From: Bicyclus anynana
Taxonomy: Eukaryota; Arthropoda; Insecta; Lepidoptera; Nymphalidae
Assembly: GCF_947172395.1 (NCBI RefSeq)
Contig: NC_069087.1
Location: forward strand, 5,041,107-5,105,106
Length of the DNA stretch: 64,000 nucleotides
Direction of reading: 5' to 3'
A program made the translations under genes and the position numbers. The notes beneath the pieces are model-generated. The model was given only the letters and a program-made list of their open reading frames with translations. It was not told the DNA's origin and did no database searches. Position 1 is the first letter of the stretch, and each line of letters opens with the position of its first letter. This document shows positions 22,331-33,276 of this stretch, in pieces.

Positions 22331-23965
22331 GTTAGTAGCAAATCAACCAACGGCAGGGTGCTTCTGAATGCAATGACGTCAACTTGCCAACTCCAGACTG
22401 CTAATAATTTTTGTAAATGTCGTATTATTTAATTTAGATTATTTCACAGCCAGATCCATCCATCTTATCTTCTGTAGTCACATAGCTTAGCCTCTAGACC
22501 AACAAAGCAGTTGACTTATTTATTAGAAAAATGCGCGGAACACATATTCCAAATAAAGGCAGCTCTGTTTTCGTGCTTTACTAATTTTTATTATATTTTG
22601 CGTACGGGGGAGATTGGCTGATCTTTGTTTTATGAGAACGATTAAGAAAAGCATATTTGAAGTGTGTACTTGGGCTTTATTTGCGCCCCGAGAGGGAAGG
22701 CACGCTTCATTGATTTGTAATCGTTTTTCACATTTTATTGCCGCTTTATTTATTGGGGGGTTATGAGAGTTCGGGATATTGAGTTGTTTCGTTTAGTTTC
22801 CCTCTAATAAATCGTATTACGTTTTGTTATTTGTCTCATATGAGTTATGGAATCTGTGGAAATAAAAATCAATTGCCGAATGTATGGATGTTTTTGTGCA
22901 TAGTTTCAGAATCGATTGGACTGATATTGATGGAATTTCTTGTGTATGTATCTAAATAAGTTTATAGTTTAGATACATCATTTGACCAGTTACCCCAATT
23001 ACAGTCGAGTTCTAGGAATGTTTTGTTGACTAAATATTTTTCTAACTACAAGTAATATTATCAATATGTTGGTCTGTAATTCGTGGTGTAGGTAAAGCAA
23101 ACATAAATATATTTTGATATTAAAACTTAACCCGTGCGTAAAAGGAGAAGGTCCATTTCAGGTCCACTCTTGTACCCCGTATCATTAAAATTGAAAAAAT
23201 ACAAGGATTATATTAAAATCTAAATAAGTGAATAAATCTAACTAAATAAAAAGAAATAAATAAAATTAACACCCAAGTTTTTGAGTTATGTCAATATGGC
23301 GCCCTTAGAGCAATTATGACATGACAATTGACAGCAAACGTCAAATCAATTACTGCATTGAAAACGTCATCAATCCGCCATTAATACCCGTATTAGTGTT
23401 GCATTTCTTGGGAGAGAATAAATATTATTTCGAAAGAATTAAAGTAAATTCGTAGATTTGTAGGGTCAAAAATAGTTAAAAAAAATATTTTCTTTTATTT
23501 CTGCCAGGGTACAATAACTGATCCTGGGCTCCATACAATTTTGGACCATCTCCTTTAACTGAATAGTTCGCCTATATTGCTTAGTTGAAAGTGAGAGCAG
23601 AATAACAAACATGTTCATAGAACATGGCGTTTATTAATTTTTTGTACAGGCTTGTATAAAAATACTTTAAAATTGAAAATAAAACAAATTACCTATATCA
23701 CAGTGTAGTAAGTATCCCGGAAAGGGGTCGTCATTTACTTTAAATCCTGGTAGAAAGGCTCGTATTGTTCACGCGCGGAGGCTGTACAGTGACTTGAATG
23801 CGAAATGCCGCGGAATGAAGGGTTGTCTTAATTGTGTACCGCGGTCCACACTTCATAGGCAACAAACGCTACCAGTAATTGGTTTTAAAAATCAAGGAAT
23901 CACTGTAATGTTTTAAAAATTTCTTTATATATTCCTTTCGAACCGGTGTTAGTCACTGCAAGCAT
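22331..23965. other. Unique A+T-rich stretch, no gene supported
   Basis: No ORF of note. A G+C-richer patch at 22600-22800 and another at 23750-23870 ('cacgcgcggaggctgtacag') have no recognisable coding or repeat signal. Confidence 0.4.
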
Positions 23966-23971
23966 ACAAAC

Positions 23972-24030
23972 TTGACGTTTCAAAAGTGTTTCTAAACTAA
24001 GTCTACTTCAAATAAAAGAGTTTGAATTAA
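23972..24030 (+). repeat. LINE 3' tail fragment (family T)
   Basis: 'cttgacgtttcaaaagtgtt', 'tctaaactaagtctacttca' and 'aataaaagag', which is the family T tail in plus orientation with a few changes from the 31395 copy. Confidence 0.55.
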
Positions 24031-24404
24031 ATTACCGTCAGACAAAAATCAACACACTTGTTTTTAAAAATAAAAATTACAAATTAGCAAACTAAAATGG
24101 GATTTAAAATTATGGGGCCTCATGTAAACAAGTTTCTTGCCATTACGAATACAAATAAATGTACTTAACGTTTCGTACATAAAAAATTAATTGCAAGTGG
24201 CGTTGTCGTGATTTAGACGACCGAAATGTGGTCGTTAGTGGGAATTGAACGAAAGGGGTAACTTTTCGCTCCCTCCACATAATTAAAGTTTACGCTGTTA
24301 TATTTTTGATAATGGCTATCTTTCGATGTGGTTGCTTTGCCTATGTCTAGTGGAGGCCTGCGGCTCCGTCCACTGCATCCGTTTTTGGGATAACTTTTTA
24401 AGTG

Positions 24405-24560
24405 AGTTCGTTGGTCCAGTGATTAGTCTACACGGCTTTGGATCATGAGTTCCTGAGTCGGGCTATATAATATTGAGCATTTCTTTCTTACGAGAAATTT
24501 GCAGTTCGCGATTTTTCATATATAGCCCCCAGTATAAAAAAATATGGGCACCTTTCACTT
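24405..24560 (+). mobile_element. SINE-D, tRNA-headed, degenerate
   Basis: 'gttggtccagtgattagtct' (A-box-like), 'ggatcatgagttcctgagtc' then 'gggctatataatattgagca' has the layout of a lepidopteran tRNA-derived SINE whose consensus has a gggttcgaatcccgggtcggg B-box. Only one copy is seen in the window and the B-box is badly eroded. Confidence 0.4.
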
Positions 24561-25329
24561 TTCAGGCGTAAGTATTGAGACGTACATAGTGTATGCTGTG
24601 GGGAAACATATACCTATTTAGACAGTCGATTTGAAAGAGTAAACTCCATTCGTTCGGAGTTGACACACACGTTTTTTATTCTATGATAAGTTAGACTTGC
24701 ATCGCAGCAATCACTTGGTGTTAAGTGTTAATGCTGTCTAAGACGTGGGCATACTCGGAAAAGATGTTTATTCTACCCATACCTCTGGCCATGTCGGACA
24801 TGTTATACCCCCGTGCTTCTTCTATGCCACACATTGAGTCTAAAGTAAAGCTTTTGTAGATAACTTAAGACTTATTCATGCAGAATGATTCTACGCTATG
24901 ACGCTATGCTAGATTAAGAGAGTGTTTAGGTAAGGGCACGTAGAGTCTATGAACTCTCCGTGAGATTTGCTTACGTTTTTTTACAGTGCAAGCTATTTTT
25001 CAATTCATCTTTGAAATTGTTTTGTTATTACTTTACATCAAAACATATTTGATGAGACATAACGTTCTATTCTGGATATCAAAGTAAAATATGTCAAGTA
25101 TAATGTCAAGCATATCATAACTCCAGACAGCGAGGTCGTTGCCGTGATCTGTAATCACGTAAACCTAACTCTTGGTACACGACTGCGGTGGCGGAAAACA
25201 AAAAGAGTTTAAGTCTCGGCGCCACAATTCATAAATTAATGCTTCCCAGCGTCTTTGTTCTGTCGTCGCATAACGCAAAATAAAGGCATATTAATTATTC
25301 AGCACCACACTCGGCGCAATCAGAATAAG

Positions 25330-25700
25330 TGGTGATGTTTCTGTCAGCTCTGCGGCGGCGGTGTGCACGATTAGAATTCTTAAGCCCCGCCGAAGGCTTG
25401 ATTAGAGGAAATTAAAATCATTATACCCCGCGCGCCAGCCGACAATACCTCTCTACCCGTCTGACGTAAAAATGAGGGAAACTCACATAAAGAAGGCGGC
25501 CGGCGGAAACGGAAGCGGCACCATCTTGGAGCCGCCGGGCGGGAAAACAATGGATTCGTTAATTAACATTTTCTTACGCCTCGCGGCTGTCGAACGGTAA
25601 ATCGGACAAAATATTTACGACGGAGCTATGAAATTCCTTGATGGAATCGCATCGGGGGGAACATTTTGAATTATGAAAATACATTGCGCCGGCGCCATCT
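25330..25700. promoter_or_regulatory. CpG-rich island with a short ORF
   Basis: A strongly G+C/CpG-richer block ('agaaggcggccggcggaaac', 'ggagccgccgggcgggaaaa') between A+T-rich flanks. A 42-codon plus-strand frame (25472-25600) begins MRETHIKKAAGGNG and ends LAAVER. It overlaps a GTAAAT donor-like site, so a small exon is conceivable. I recognise no family. A conserved non-coding element or alternative promoter is more likely than a gene. Confidence 0.3.
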
Positions 25701-26750
25701 TAATAATGTAAAATATAATAAAAAAATCAATATAAATTTCAAAGATGCTAATCATAATTAACTAAAAAAAATATTTTAATATTCATTAAAATAATTAGTG
25801 AATTACCTAAACAAATGGACAAACTGGTTTTTCAATTAAATTGAAGCTAATAAATAATAATTAATTATTATTTGCATAATATATTATATTACTTTGTCCC
25901 CGGTATTATATTAATTTTCGACTTTTTATATGTTTAACTTTATCTGACATTGTACAAAGTGTAAGCTTTATTTCAAATCAATCAATGCATTTAATTAAGA
26001 AGCAAGGAAAATTAATGATGGCTAGTAACTTTTTGTATTTTTTTTACTTTTGAGTGGTAAAAATATAATTGATGACAATAGTTAAATTGAAAATGTATAA
26101 TCTAAAATCAATAATACGATTTTAGTTTTCGTAAAAAACCATCCATAAGACTTTTTTGTATATTTTCCATGAATTTCCAGATTTCCTTGCATGAAAAATT
26201 CACTCGGTACATCTAGATTGGGTATGGGCTGGTATCGCTCAAATCAATTGGAAGCAATAACTCACTGGGCGTGTCCAGTGCATCCGTATCGCCGGCGGCT
26301 GGCGGTGCGAATGCGTGAAAAATCACCTCCATACGTTATGCAAGATAGCTGGACCGTATTAATAGACGAGCAATTGACTGTAGCATAACATATTTCATTG
26401 TGAGGTAAATAAATATGAAATATTATCATTGATTGACATCTCAATCAATGTATTCATTAAAAGCTTTTATTTGGTTTGTACTGTACACAGTGTACCTAGA
26501 GTATGGACCTAGTATGTATGGGGGAATCTTTCATGTCTGTTTGGCTTCACATGTACTGCTAAGATACAAGTGTGTAAGCCAGTGGCGTGCAAAAGATTTT
26601 CAAGCGTATGCACTTTACGTATACATTGTACAAAATGGATAAAATCATTTTCCAATACAGGTTTTTAATTAGGTACAGGGTAGGCAGGGCATGTTTGCAT
26701 CTATGAAGTGCACGTTACTGGTGTAAGCGTAACTTGTACATTATTTTCTG
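25701..26750. other. A+T-rich stretch, nothing recognised
   Basis: Very A+T-rich to 26190, then mixed. Frames of 60-69 codons at 26191-26642 show no domain. Confidence 0.4.
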
Positions 26751-27180
26751 TGATACTTTCTGTTACCCTGGTACTTTGTATGATATTGTTGTTTGACGAT
26801 TTCAGCTACTTCATTTGTAAGATGCATAGAAGAACTTCGTTTGAAACATACAAACATACACAGCACTAATAGTTTCTCCTTAGTTGGGTAAAAAGCGAAC
26901 AATGATTGTGATGGATCGCCGTTGTAACCTGTTAATGTTGAGGACCAATGACCATGGCAGTGAGCGCATAAACCAACCTCCTGTTACTCTCTGATACCCT
27001 GGTACTTTGTACACTTGTGCTTTGACGATTTCTGCTACTTCACACTCCTACTGTAACATGTAAGCTGTATAAAATAGAACTTCGTTCCGAAAACATACAA
27101 ACATACACATTAGCTTTTCTTTAGTCGGGTAAAAAGCTCACATTCCGTGATAGATCGTTTGTAACGCGCCTGTTATTGTC
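26748..27180. repeat. Diverged tandem duplication, period about 231 bp
   Basis: 'ccctggtactttgta', 'tttgacgatttc', 'gctacttca', 'agaacttcgtt', 'aacatacaaacatacaca', 'gggtaaaaagc' and 'gatcg' occur in the same order in two copies (anchor ggtactttgt at 26770 and 27001). Divergence is substantial, so it is an old segmental repeat. Confidence 0.75.
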
Positions 27181-27885
27181 GACTGCGGTGCCAGATATTA
27201 TCGCGTGGAAACTAATAAAACACCAACAACAGCCGTTGTACGCGCTCGTAACTCACTTGTCCCATCACTGTTCGGATAAACGACGCAAGCTGCAAACATT
27301 CGAATGCAACGATAACAAATGATGCCCTTCTATAAAAACTCAATGAATGTCCAGTGTATGTTAACTTTAGTAGGCATGTAGGGGGTTTTTATGTAGTCGT
27401 AGAGATATGTAAACTTTTAGATGTATTTTATTCCATTTTGACATAGTAGTAGTTGACCTATATAATTCAGTTTGCAAAGTACTCGTGTTTATTTTTACCG
27501 CCAAGCATGCTTTGCTTTCGTTAACTATCACAATAAAAAAGTATTATAAAATTGTCGTGAGATAGGCAGTCACGTCAACTCTTTGTACTCATAATGTATA
27601 TAGGCTAGGTAGCTTAAATGATTGCCTTAAGTGACGATGCATTCTACAAAGGAAGGCGTTATCCTAGAAGGTTCTAATACGCCCTTGATTTGTACGAGTT
27701 TAAACCCACGTTTAGGTGGTAGGGAAAGAGGAAGCTATTTCGTATCTTCACAATGCGAAATAGATTGTGTTAAAATTATTTTATGTTAAGTTAAATAACC
27801 GTTACATAGTCTGTAACAACGAGAAAAATAGAGATGAAGTTAAAACATCAAAGTTTATAGCGGCTCAAAGAGATATCGTTGGACA
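27181..27885. other. Unique stretch, nothing recognised
   Basis: No gene or repeat is supported. A G+C-richer patch at 27180-27310 carries no recognisable motif cluster beyond background. Confidence 0.4.
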
Positions 27886-27889
27886 AATC

Positions 27890-28050
27890 GTGATTGCTGT
27901 ATTTGCCAGTCGTAACGGGCAATAAAAGTTCGTCAGTAGTGGATTACCGCCATTAAACGTTGTCCCAGCTGTAAAGCGGGTAATCGATGCCCCTCCATGT
28001 TTATGGCAATCAAGTGGCCGGAGTGATGACGTCATACGCCATACTAAGAG
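27890..28050. promoter_or_regulatory. Candidate regulatory element with CRE palindrome
   Basis: Contains 'gggtaatcgatgcccc', 'gtttatggcaatcaagtgg' and a perfect ATGACGTCAT at 28026-28035. It is G+C-richer than its surroundings and has no ORF. The motif sense is inference. Confidence 0.3.
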
Positions 28051-28149
28051 ATATTAAAGGGCATTAAAATTTTTAAAGCTTCTCTCAAAATAGAATTTTT
28101 TGTAGATATTATTAGCATATAAAAAATTTCAAAATTCAAAATTCAAGTA

Positions 28150-28215
28150 GTTAAATCAAATCAAATATATTGATTTCAGTAGGTTCTGTTTACATCCTGT
28201 TTGGAAACGTCAAAT
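28150..28215 (-). repeat. LINE 3' tail fragment (family T)
   Basis: Reverse complement of 'gacgtttccaaacaggatgt' and 'aaacagaacctactgaaat', followed by TTTGATTTGA. It is a diverged copy of the family T tail. Confidence 0.45.
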
Positions 28216-28406
28216 TTGTTTAGTTGTAGACTCTGCTAAAGGTTCAGGAGGCGTAACTGAGAGAGATGCGGAATGTGTATGCGCAATTATGTCTTTGTTT
28301 TTAACATTATCATATAACACGTAACTATGTGTGTGTGTAAATATCATGTTTTAGTCAAAGTTAGATTCCAAACTGGTGTGAACAGATTCTAAGCAAAATC
28401 AACAAA

Positions 28407-28789
28407 TCCTGCTAATATTACAAACGCGAAAGTTTGAATGTATGTATGTTTGGATGTTTGTTAGTCTTTAACGCCGTTACTACTAATGCGCTTTGGTTGA
28501 AATTTGGAATGGAAATAGATATTACTTTGATAGGCTACATTTTATCACGAAAAAATCCATGGATTCCCCAGATTTGCAAAAACCTGATGATTTTGATGGT
28601 ATGAACGTTTGTTACTCTTTCACGCCTCGGCTTCTGAACCTGATCACCTGAAACTTGAAGTAGATATCTGAACTTGATCATAGTCTGGATTAACACATAA
28701 CCTACTTTTTATCTCGGAAAAATACATGATTCCCGAGGGATTTGTGAAAAACTAAATTCCACGCGGATGAAGTCGCGGGCGCCCGCTAG
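28407..28789 (+). mobile_element. Non-autonomous Helitron, apparently full length (383 bp)
   Basis: Starts TCCTGCTAATATTACAAACG after an A and ends AGTCGCGGGCGCCCGCTAG before a T. The 5' 'gcgaaagtttgaatgtatgt' and the 3' GC-rich hairpin-like 'gcgggcgcccgc' just before CTAG are standard Helitron terminal features. It has no ORF and appears intact at both ends, so it is among the younger insertions here. Confidence 0.85.
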
Positions 28790-29009
28790 TTATTTCATAA
28801 GTCTTTTCAAACAATTGACCTTAGTTTTGCAAAAATATACCTACAACGCATAGATATAATAACAGTCTAATTTATTTTTGAACATTGAAACTAGTTCCCC
28901 CAATCACGATAAAGACAAGAAAGCCAAACAGAGACAGAAATAATCAGGTCAAACAATTGAATGTGCGTTGTAAAGTCGTCGTTATCGGTACCAGCATGCA
29001 ATGCAGTCG

Positions 29010-29470
29010 AGCTGCGGCATGCGGCATGCGACGCGGTGCGGTCTCAATTATTAATTGTAATTTTTGACAGGCACCTGTCAATTTCCCGCTCAACCCTTCC
29101 CTAATCCTCCCCAAGACGCGAGGTGCTGGGACGTTTCCTTGGCACCCCCGGAATAAATTAGCTCTCTCCCGACCACATCGGGATATAAAATTTTGAATAT
29201 GAATGGAAAATTTTGCATTCGTAATAAACCGCTTCGCCGTGTAACGCTGCAGATGCGTACTCGAGGACTGGATAAAAATGAAATCAGAGCGCTGTCGCTC
29301 CTCAGGTGGCCCGTCATAAATATTTATTAATTATTTTTTCAATAATCTCTCCTCTGTTGTATCCTCCGAGGACGGAGGGATATCTCCGCCGTTAATTGCT
29401 TTTTGTTTCATTTGAATAAGTATTGTTTTTGACTGCTCGAGCGAGACGCGGTGTTTTATAAAATCTCAAC
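29010..29470. promoter_or_regulatory. Candidate conserved non-coding element cluster
   Basis: A long G+C-balanced block containing 'ttgacaggcacctgtcaatt' (a TGACAG/CACCTG palindrome-like core), 'cccgtcataaatatttatta' (Hox-type TCATAAA), 'ttaattattttttcaataa' and 'cggagggatatctccgccgt' (inverted repeat). Frames of 60 and 75 codons within it are unrecognised. The palindromic E-box/TALE-type core is the most suggestive regulatory signal in the window, but function is inferred. Confidence 0.35.
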
Positions 29471-30660
29471 GATGAATAAATTTCTTTAAAAAATATTTAA
29501 TTGAATCAGTGTCGCCGATTTTAATTCAGACTAATATAAAATTAATCAATTCTTCCTAAGCTAAGATATTCGCCTCTAGTTGATATATAAAATATTAAAT
29601 AAAACGATACGTCTTAAAAACTTAAAAACTTAATTTGAGAATTAACAATTTCAAATTATATGATCCAATGCGAAGCAATCTGACCTAGTAGCGAAGTGAA
29701 TTATCGTTCCAGTATAATTTACTTAAAAAATAAAACAATTAAAGGTAAGTATGGGTTTCATATCTCGCCGTAACTTTCCCCGATAAGCACGATTCCTGAA
29801 ACGAAGTAGTCTGTGTTCCAACTTGGACTGTTATATCAATTACCTTCAGGTATCCTGTGACATGGGGCTTTAGGACATTAACACTCTTATGATAAAAGTA
29901 ATCAAAATACTATCATCTTAATATCTGCAATTCTGCTATTTTACATTCGTTGACGAACTTTTCGACTATAACACATCTTTTTCAAATTGGAACTTTATGT
30001 CTCTATGATGCCAAAATTAAAACGTTAACGGAAACAAATGATAACATAACGCTGTAACTTTACAGAATGCAGGGGCTGAAGCCACAATCATAACTATATT
30101 AGCCAAGTCAATAATATGAAATGAACCGACTTTATTTAATTTTCTAACAGAAGAGGAAAATTCCTATAAAAACGAGTAACGAAATGCACACGAGACCATT
30201 GTACAACTTAATTTAAAAGAAAGATTGCAAATCCGTCTGTCGGTAACGCGATGTCGTCGCCTAATTGATTTTATAATTCGAGGGTAAATCGAAAAAAATA
30301 CATTTGGATTCCTCGTAGACGACACGTAGCGGCTGATGCGCCTTGCGGTTACAAATAACTTGGAAAAGTGTAACATTTTCTTGGTTTTAAATTAAATCTC
30401 ATCACGATAGCCATAAGGTTCATGCTTGCGATGAGATTGGACTTGAAGGAAAAAATTAATTTGGCTTTTGAATACACCGAGCCGCCTCAGTTTTATTTTC
30501 ATAGTCTTGTATAATTTTATTGAAATAGCTGAATCGGAGTCGCCAGACGATCGTCGTTTTCTGTATGGAAGTGCAAAAGTTTTTTTTACAGGATAAACAA
30601 AGAAACGTAAATCTGCCTTTAAAACACAGTTCACGATGTTCCACAAAAATTGGGTATTAT
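29471..30660. other. Unique A+T-rich stretch, no gene supported
   Basis: Overlapping frames of 60-84 codons at 30164-30759 occur on both strands and have no recognised domain. No repeat was identified. Confidence 0.4.
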
Positions 30661-30664
30661 TATG

Positions 30665-30724
30665 GGGTTAACTTGTTCAATATTTTTTATTTGAATGTAA
30701 AAGAAATATTGAACAAGTTAACCC
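30665..30724. repeat. Perfect 21-bp inverted repeat
   Basis: Arms 30665-30685 and 30704-30724 (gggttaacttgttcaatatt plus t, and its exact complement) are separated by 18 bases. The right arm runs into a SINE-A tail, so the hairpin may stem from two opposed tail copies or from a snap-back repair event at insertion. Confidence 0.75.
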
Positions 30725-30800
30725 GCTTTCACCTTAGATCATCACTTACCATAAGGTGAGATTGGAGTCAAGATCTAACTTGTAAAGAATAAAAAAAATC
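30717..30800 (+). mobile_element. Orphan SINE-A/LINE 3' tail
   Basis: 'ttaacccgctttcaccttag', 'atcatcacttaccataaggt', 'gagattggagtcaag' and 'taacttgtaaagaataaaaa'. The 'cgctttcaccttag' segment also resembles the LINE end at 61849-61863, so this tail sits between the SINE-A and LINE forms. Confidence 0.7.
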
Positions 30801-31390
30801 TAGGAACAAAATTATTCTTCGCAATATTACGTAAATAAAATCATACTACTTCAATAGGGCAACAACGTTCATATCATAGACGTAATTTTTAAAATTATTC
30901 CCATCACTATATCGATAGTATTTGATTGTCAAGGCTATTATATCGATATAAACGGCTCACATATTATTATTCCGTATAGGAATCGCCGCAATTTGTCCCC
31001 GCACTACACCCTCGGCAGGTTAATTTTTTATTTGATCAAGATTGTTACTGAAGGCAAATAGTTTCGTAATAAAGCCAATTTTTTGATAATACTATACTTT
31101 AGTGGAATTTCGAGCGGCTTATTCCACTAAGCAGGAAATTATATGGTGAGGCGTGTCATTTGGTAAGCAATTTCGAAGTCGTTTGATTTCAATTAATCTT
31201 GGATTCCTTTTTTGTTATTTTTTTTTTATAATTGTGTAATTGCAAGGGATGAAATGAATAATCTATAACTTAAATGCTACAAAGTTTTTTGTACTTTAAC
31301 GCTCATATACGCTGTTTGTACAGTTTAATTAAATTACAGCCCTGAGTTTTATCCACATAAATCGTTTCTACAAGAATTCACAAATAGTCA
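30801..31390. other. Unique A+T-rich stretch, nothing recognised
   Basis: No gene, tandem repeat or element end was identified. Confidence 0.4.
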
Positions 31391-31394
31391 ACTG

Positions 31395-31462
31395 ACGTGT
31401 CAAAAGTACTTGTAAACTGAGCCTACTTGAAATAAATGATTTTTGATTTTGATTTTGACTTT
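31395..31462 (+). repeat. LINE 3' tail (family T), best copy
   Basis: 'actgacgtgtcaaaagtact', 'tgtaaactgagcctacttga' and 'aataaatgatttttgatttt' plus further TTGATTTT repeats. The short simple-repeat end is typical of a retroposon 3' terminus. Five other fragments of the family occur in the window. Confidence 0.65.
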
Positions 31463-31756
31463 GAGTATCAGCATAATAAGTTTAATGTGTGATATTCCAG
31501 ACTAAAATTTATCTTTGTTCTCATTAGTTAGTTAGTTACTAGTGTCACACACTCGTAGATCCTTTCAGCTGTACTGGCACCAAGTAACAAACAATCTATC
31601 TATTCATCATCATAATCGGGTGCCTTTCTCAGAGTGAAGTTTGGCAGTCAGGTGGAAAAAAGTTACTCATACTCGTAGGTGGATTAATGTATCAAAATTT
31701 TCGCAAAATCATCATCATCAGTATTTAGATTAGTTTTTAAAGTATTAGTTTAAATT

Positions 31757-32062
31757 GAGAGACATGATAGCCTAGTGGATATGACCTCTGCCTTCGATTC
31801 AGAGGGCGTAGGTTCGGATCAGGTCCGGGGCATGGACCTCCAACTTTTCAGTTGTGTATTTTAAGAAATTAAATATCGCGTGTCTCAAACGGCGAAGGAA
31901 AAACATCGTAAGGAAACCTGCATACCTGAGAATTTTCTTAATTCTCTGCGTGTGTCAAGTCTGCCAATCTGCATTGGGCCAGTGTAGTGGACTATTGGCC
32001 TAATCCCTCTCATTATGAGAGGAGACTCGAGCTCAGTAGTGAGCCGAATATAAGTTGATAAC
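31757..32062 (+). mobile_element. SINE-C, full length
   Basis: The tRNA-derived head has 'gatagcctagtggatatgac' (A-box), then a partly eroded B-box ('gtaggttcggatcag'). The body has 'aaattaaatatcgcgtgtct' and 'aggaaacctgcatacctgag'. The end 'gagccgaatataagttgata' has a short tail. A second, head-truncated SINE-C follows immediately in the same orientation. Confidence 0.85.
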
Positions 32063-32275
32063 TAAGTGGAACATTGTCTTCGATTCGGAGGGCGTAGAAT
32101 CGAATCCAGTCCGGGGCATTCACCTCCAACTTTTCAGTAAAGTGTATTTTAAGAAATTAAATATCACGTGTTTCAAACGGCGAAGGAAAAACATCGTAAG
32201 GAAACCTGCATACCTCAGAATTTTCTTAATTGTGTAAAGTCTTCCAAATAGCCGAGTATATGTTGTTGATGAATG
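32063..32275 (+). mobile_element. SINE-C, second tandem copy, truncated
   Basis: Starts within the head ('gtggaacattgtcttcgatt', 'gaatcgaatccagtccgggg') and runs to 'cctgcatacctcagaatttt'; most of the 3' body is deleted before 'agccgagtatatgttgttga'. It directly abuts the preceding copy, suggesting insertion into its GAT tail. Confidence 0.75.
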
Positions 32276-32635
32276 ATTAACTTAATCAACCTATTGAATG
32301 TAACCTACAAACTAAACAGTATTACTCGTACAAATGTATCCGTCCCCAGTATAGATGAGGCATGTCAAACCAATGTCGGGTCGGTGTCGATAAACATCGT
32401 AACAAATTAACCCGAAAGGCGACATGCTACACAACTCATGTACGGTTAGGAGCTTATCAGTGCGGTACTTTTACCCCATTGATTAAATTGATGCAGTGCT
32501 ACGGTTAAAAAAATAAACCTCGGTTGAGTTTGCTGTGGGCTCTTCTCGGACCAAGGCGCGTTTGGTACCCTCGTAACTTTAATTTTAAGTTTTCGACTAT
32601 AACTACCACCATTAAATTAAATTATGACATAACAT

Positions 32636-32700
32636 GACATTTTAAAAGTGCTTGTAAACTAAGCCTAATTGAAATAAATGAATTTTGATTTGATATATGA
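32636..32700 (+). repeat. LINE 3' tail fragment (family T)
   Basis: 'gacattttaaaagtgcttgt', 'aaactaagcctaattgaaat' and 'aaatgaattttgatttgat', the same end as at 31395. Confidence 0.6.
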
Positions 32701-32863
32701 TTTGATAATATCAATTTGTCATAATATACATAAACCTTTATGATAAACTCTGGAACTTAGATACTGACATCCATGCACATCACATAAATTTTTACCAGTT
32801 ATAGGTATTGAACCAGTTATAGGGTGCAAAAGGTTTTGTCACTATCCACTGCCCCTTTCGGCC

Positions 32864-33271
32864 GTCGATTTTCGTAGCGTCAATGTTCGTAACATTGATG
32901 TTCGTAGCGTCAATGTTCGTAACATTGATGTTCGTAGCTTCAATGTTCGTAACATCGATGTTCGTAGCGTCAATGTTCGTAGCGTCAATGTTCGTAACAT
33001 CGATGTTCGTAGCGTCAATGTTCGTAACATTGATGTTCGTAGCGTCAATGTTCGTAACATTGATGTTCGTAGCGTCAATGTTCGTAACATTGATATTCGT
33101 AGCGTCAATATTCGTAACATCGATGTTCGTAGTGTCAATGTTCGTAACATCGATGTTCGTAGCGTTAATGTTCGTAACATCGATGTTCGTAGTGTCAATG
33201 TTTGTAGCGTCAATGTTCGTAACATCGATGTTCGTAACATCGATGTTCGTAGCGTCGATATTCGTAGCGTC
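32864..33271. repeat. 15/30-bp minisatellite (about 27 units)
   Basis: Tandem 15-mers of the types 'atgttcgtaacatcg' and 'atgttcgtagcgtca' mostly alternate, giving a 30-bp higher-order period, with occasional doublets of one type. Because the unit is a multiple of three, three overlapping frames stay open (182 and 132 codons minus, 133 plus). The minus frame 33340-32792 reads as repeats of T-N-I-D-[AV]. Changes between units alter residues freely (D/N, A/T/E), so coding constraint is not evident. Confidence 0.9.
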
Positions 33272-33276
33272 TGATG

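Noticed and set aside
22441..22465. miR-2-like site ('cacagccagatcc')
   Set aside because: Only the cacagccag core matches. The rest diverges and no hairpin partner is visible nearby. No conserved insect microRNA was recognised by eye.
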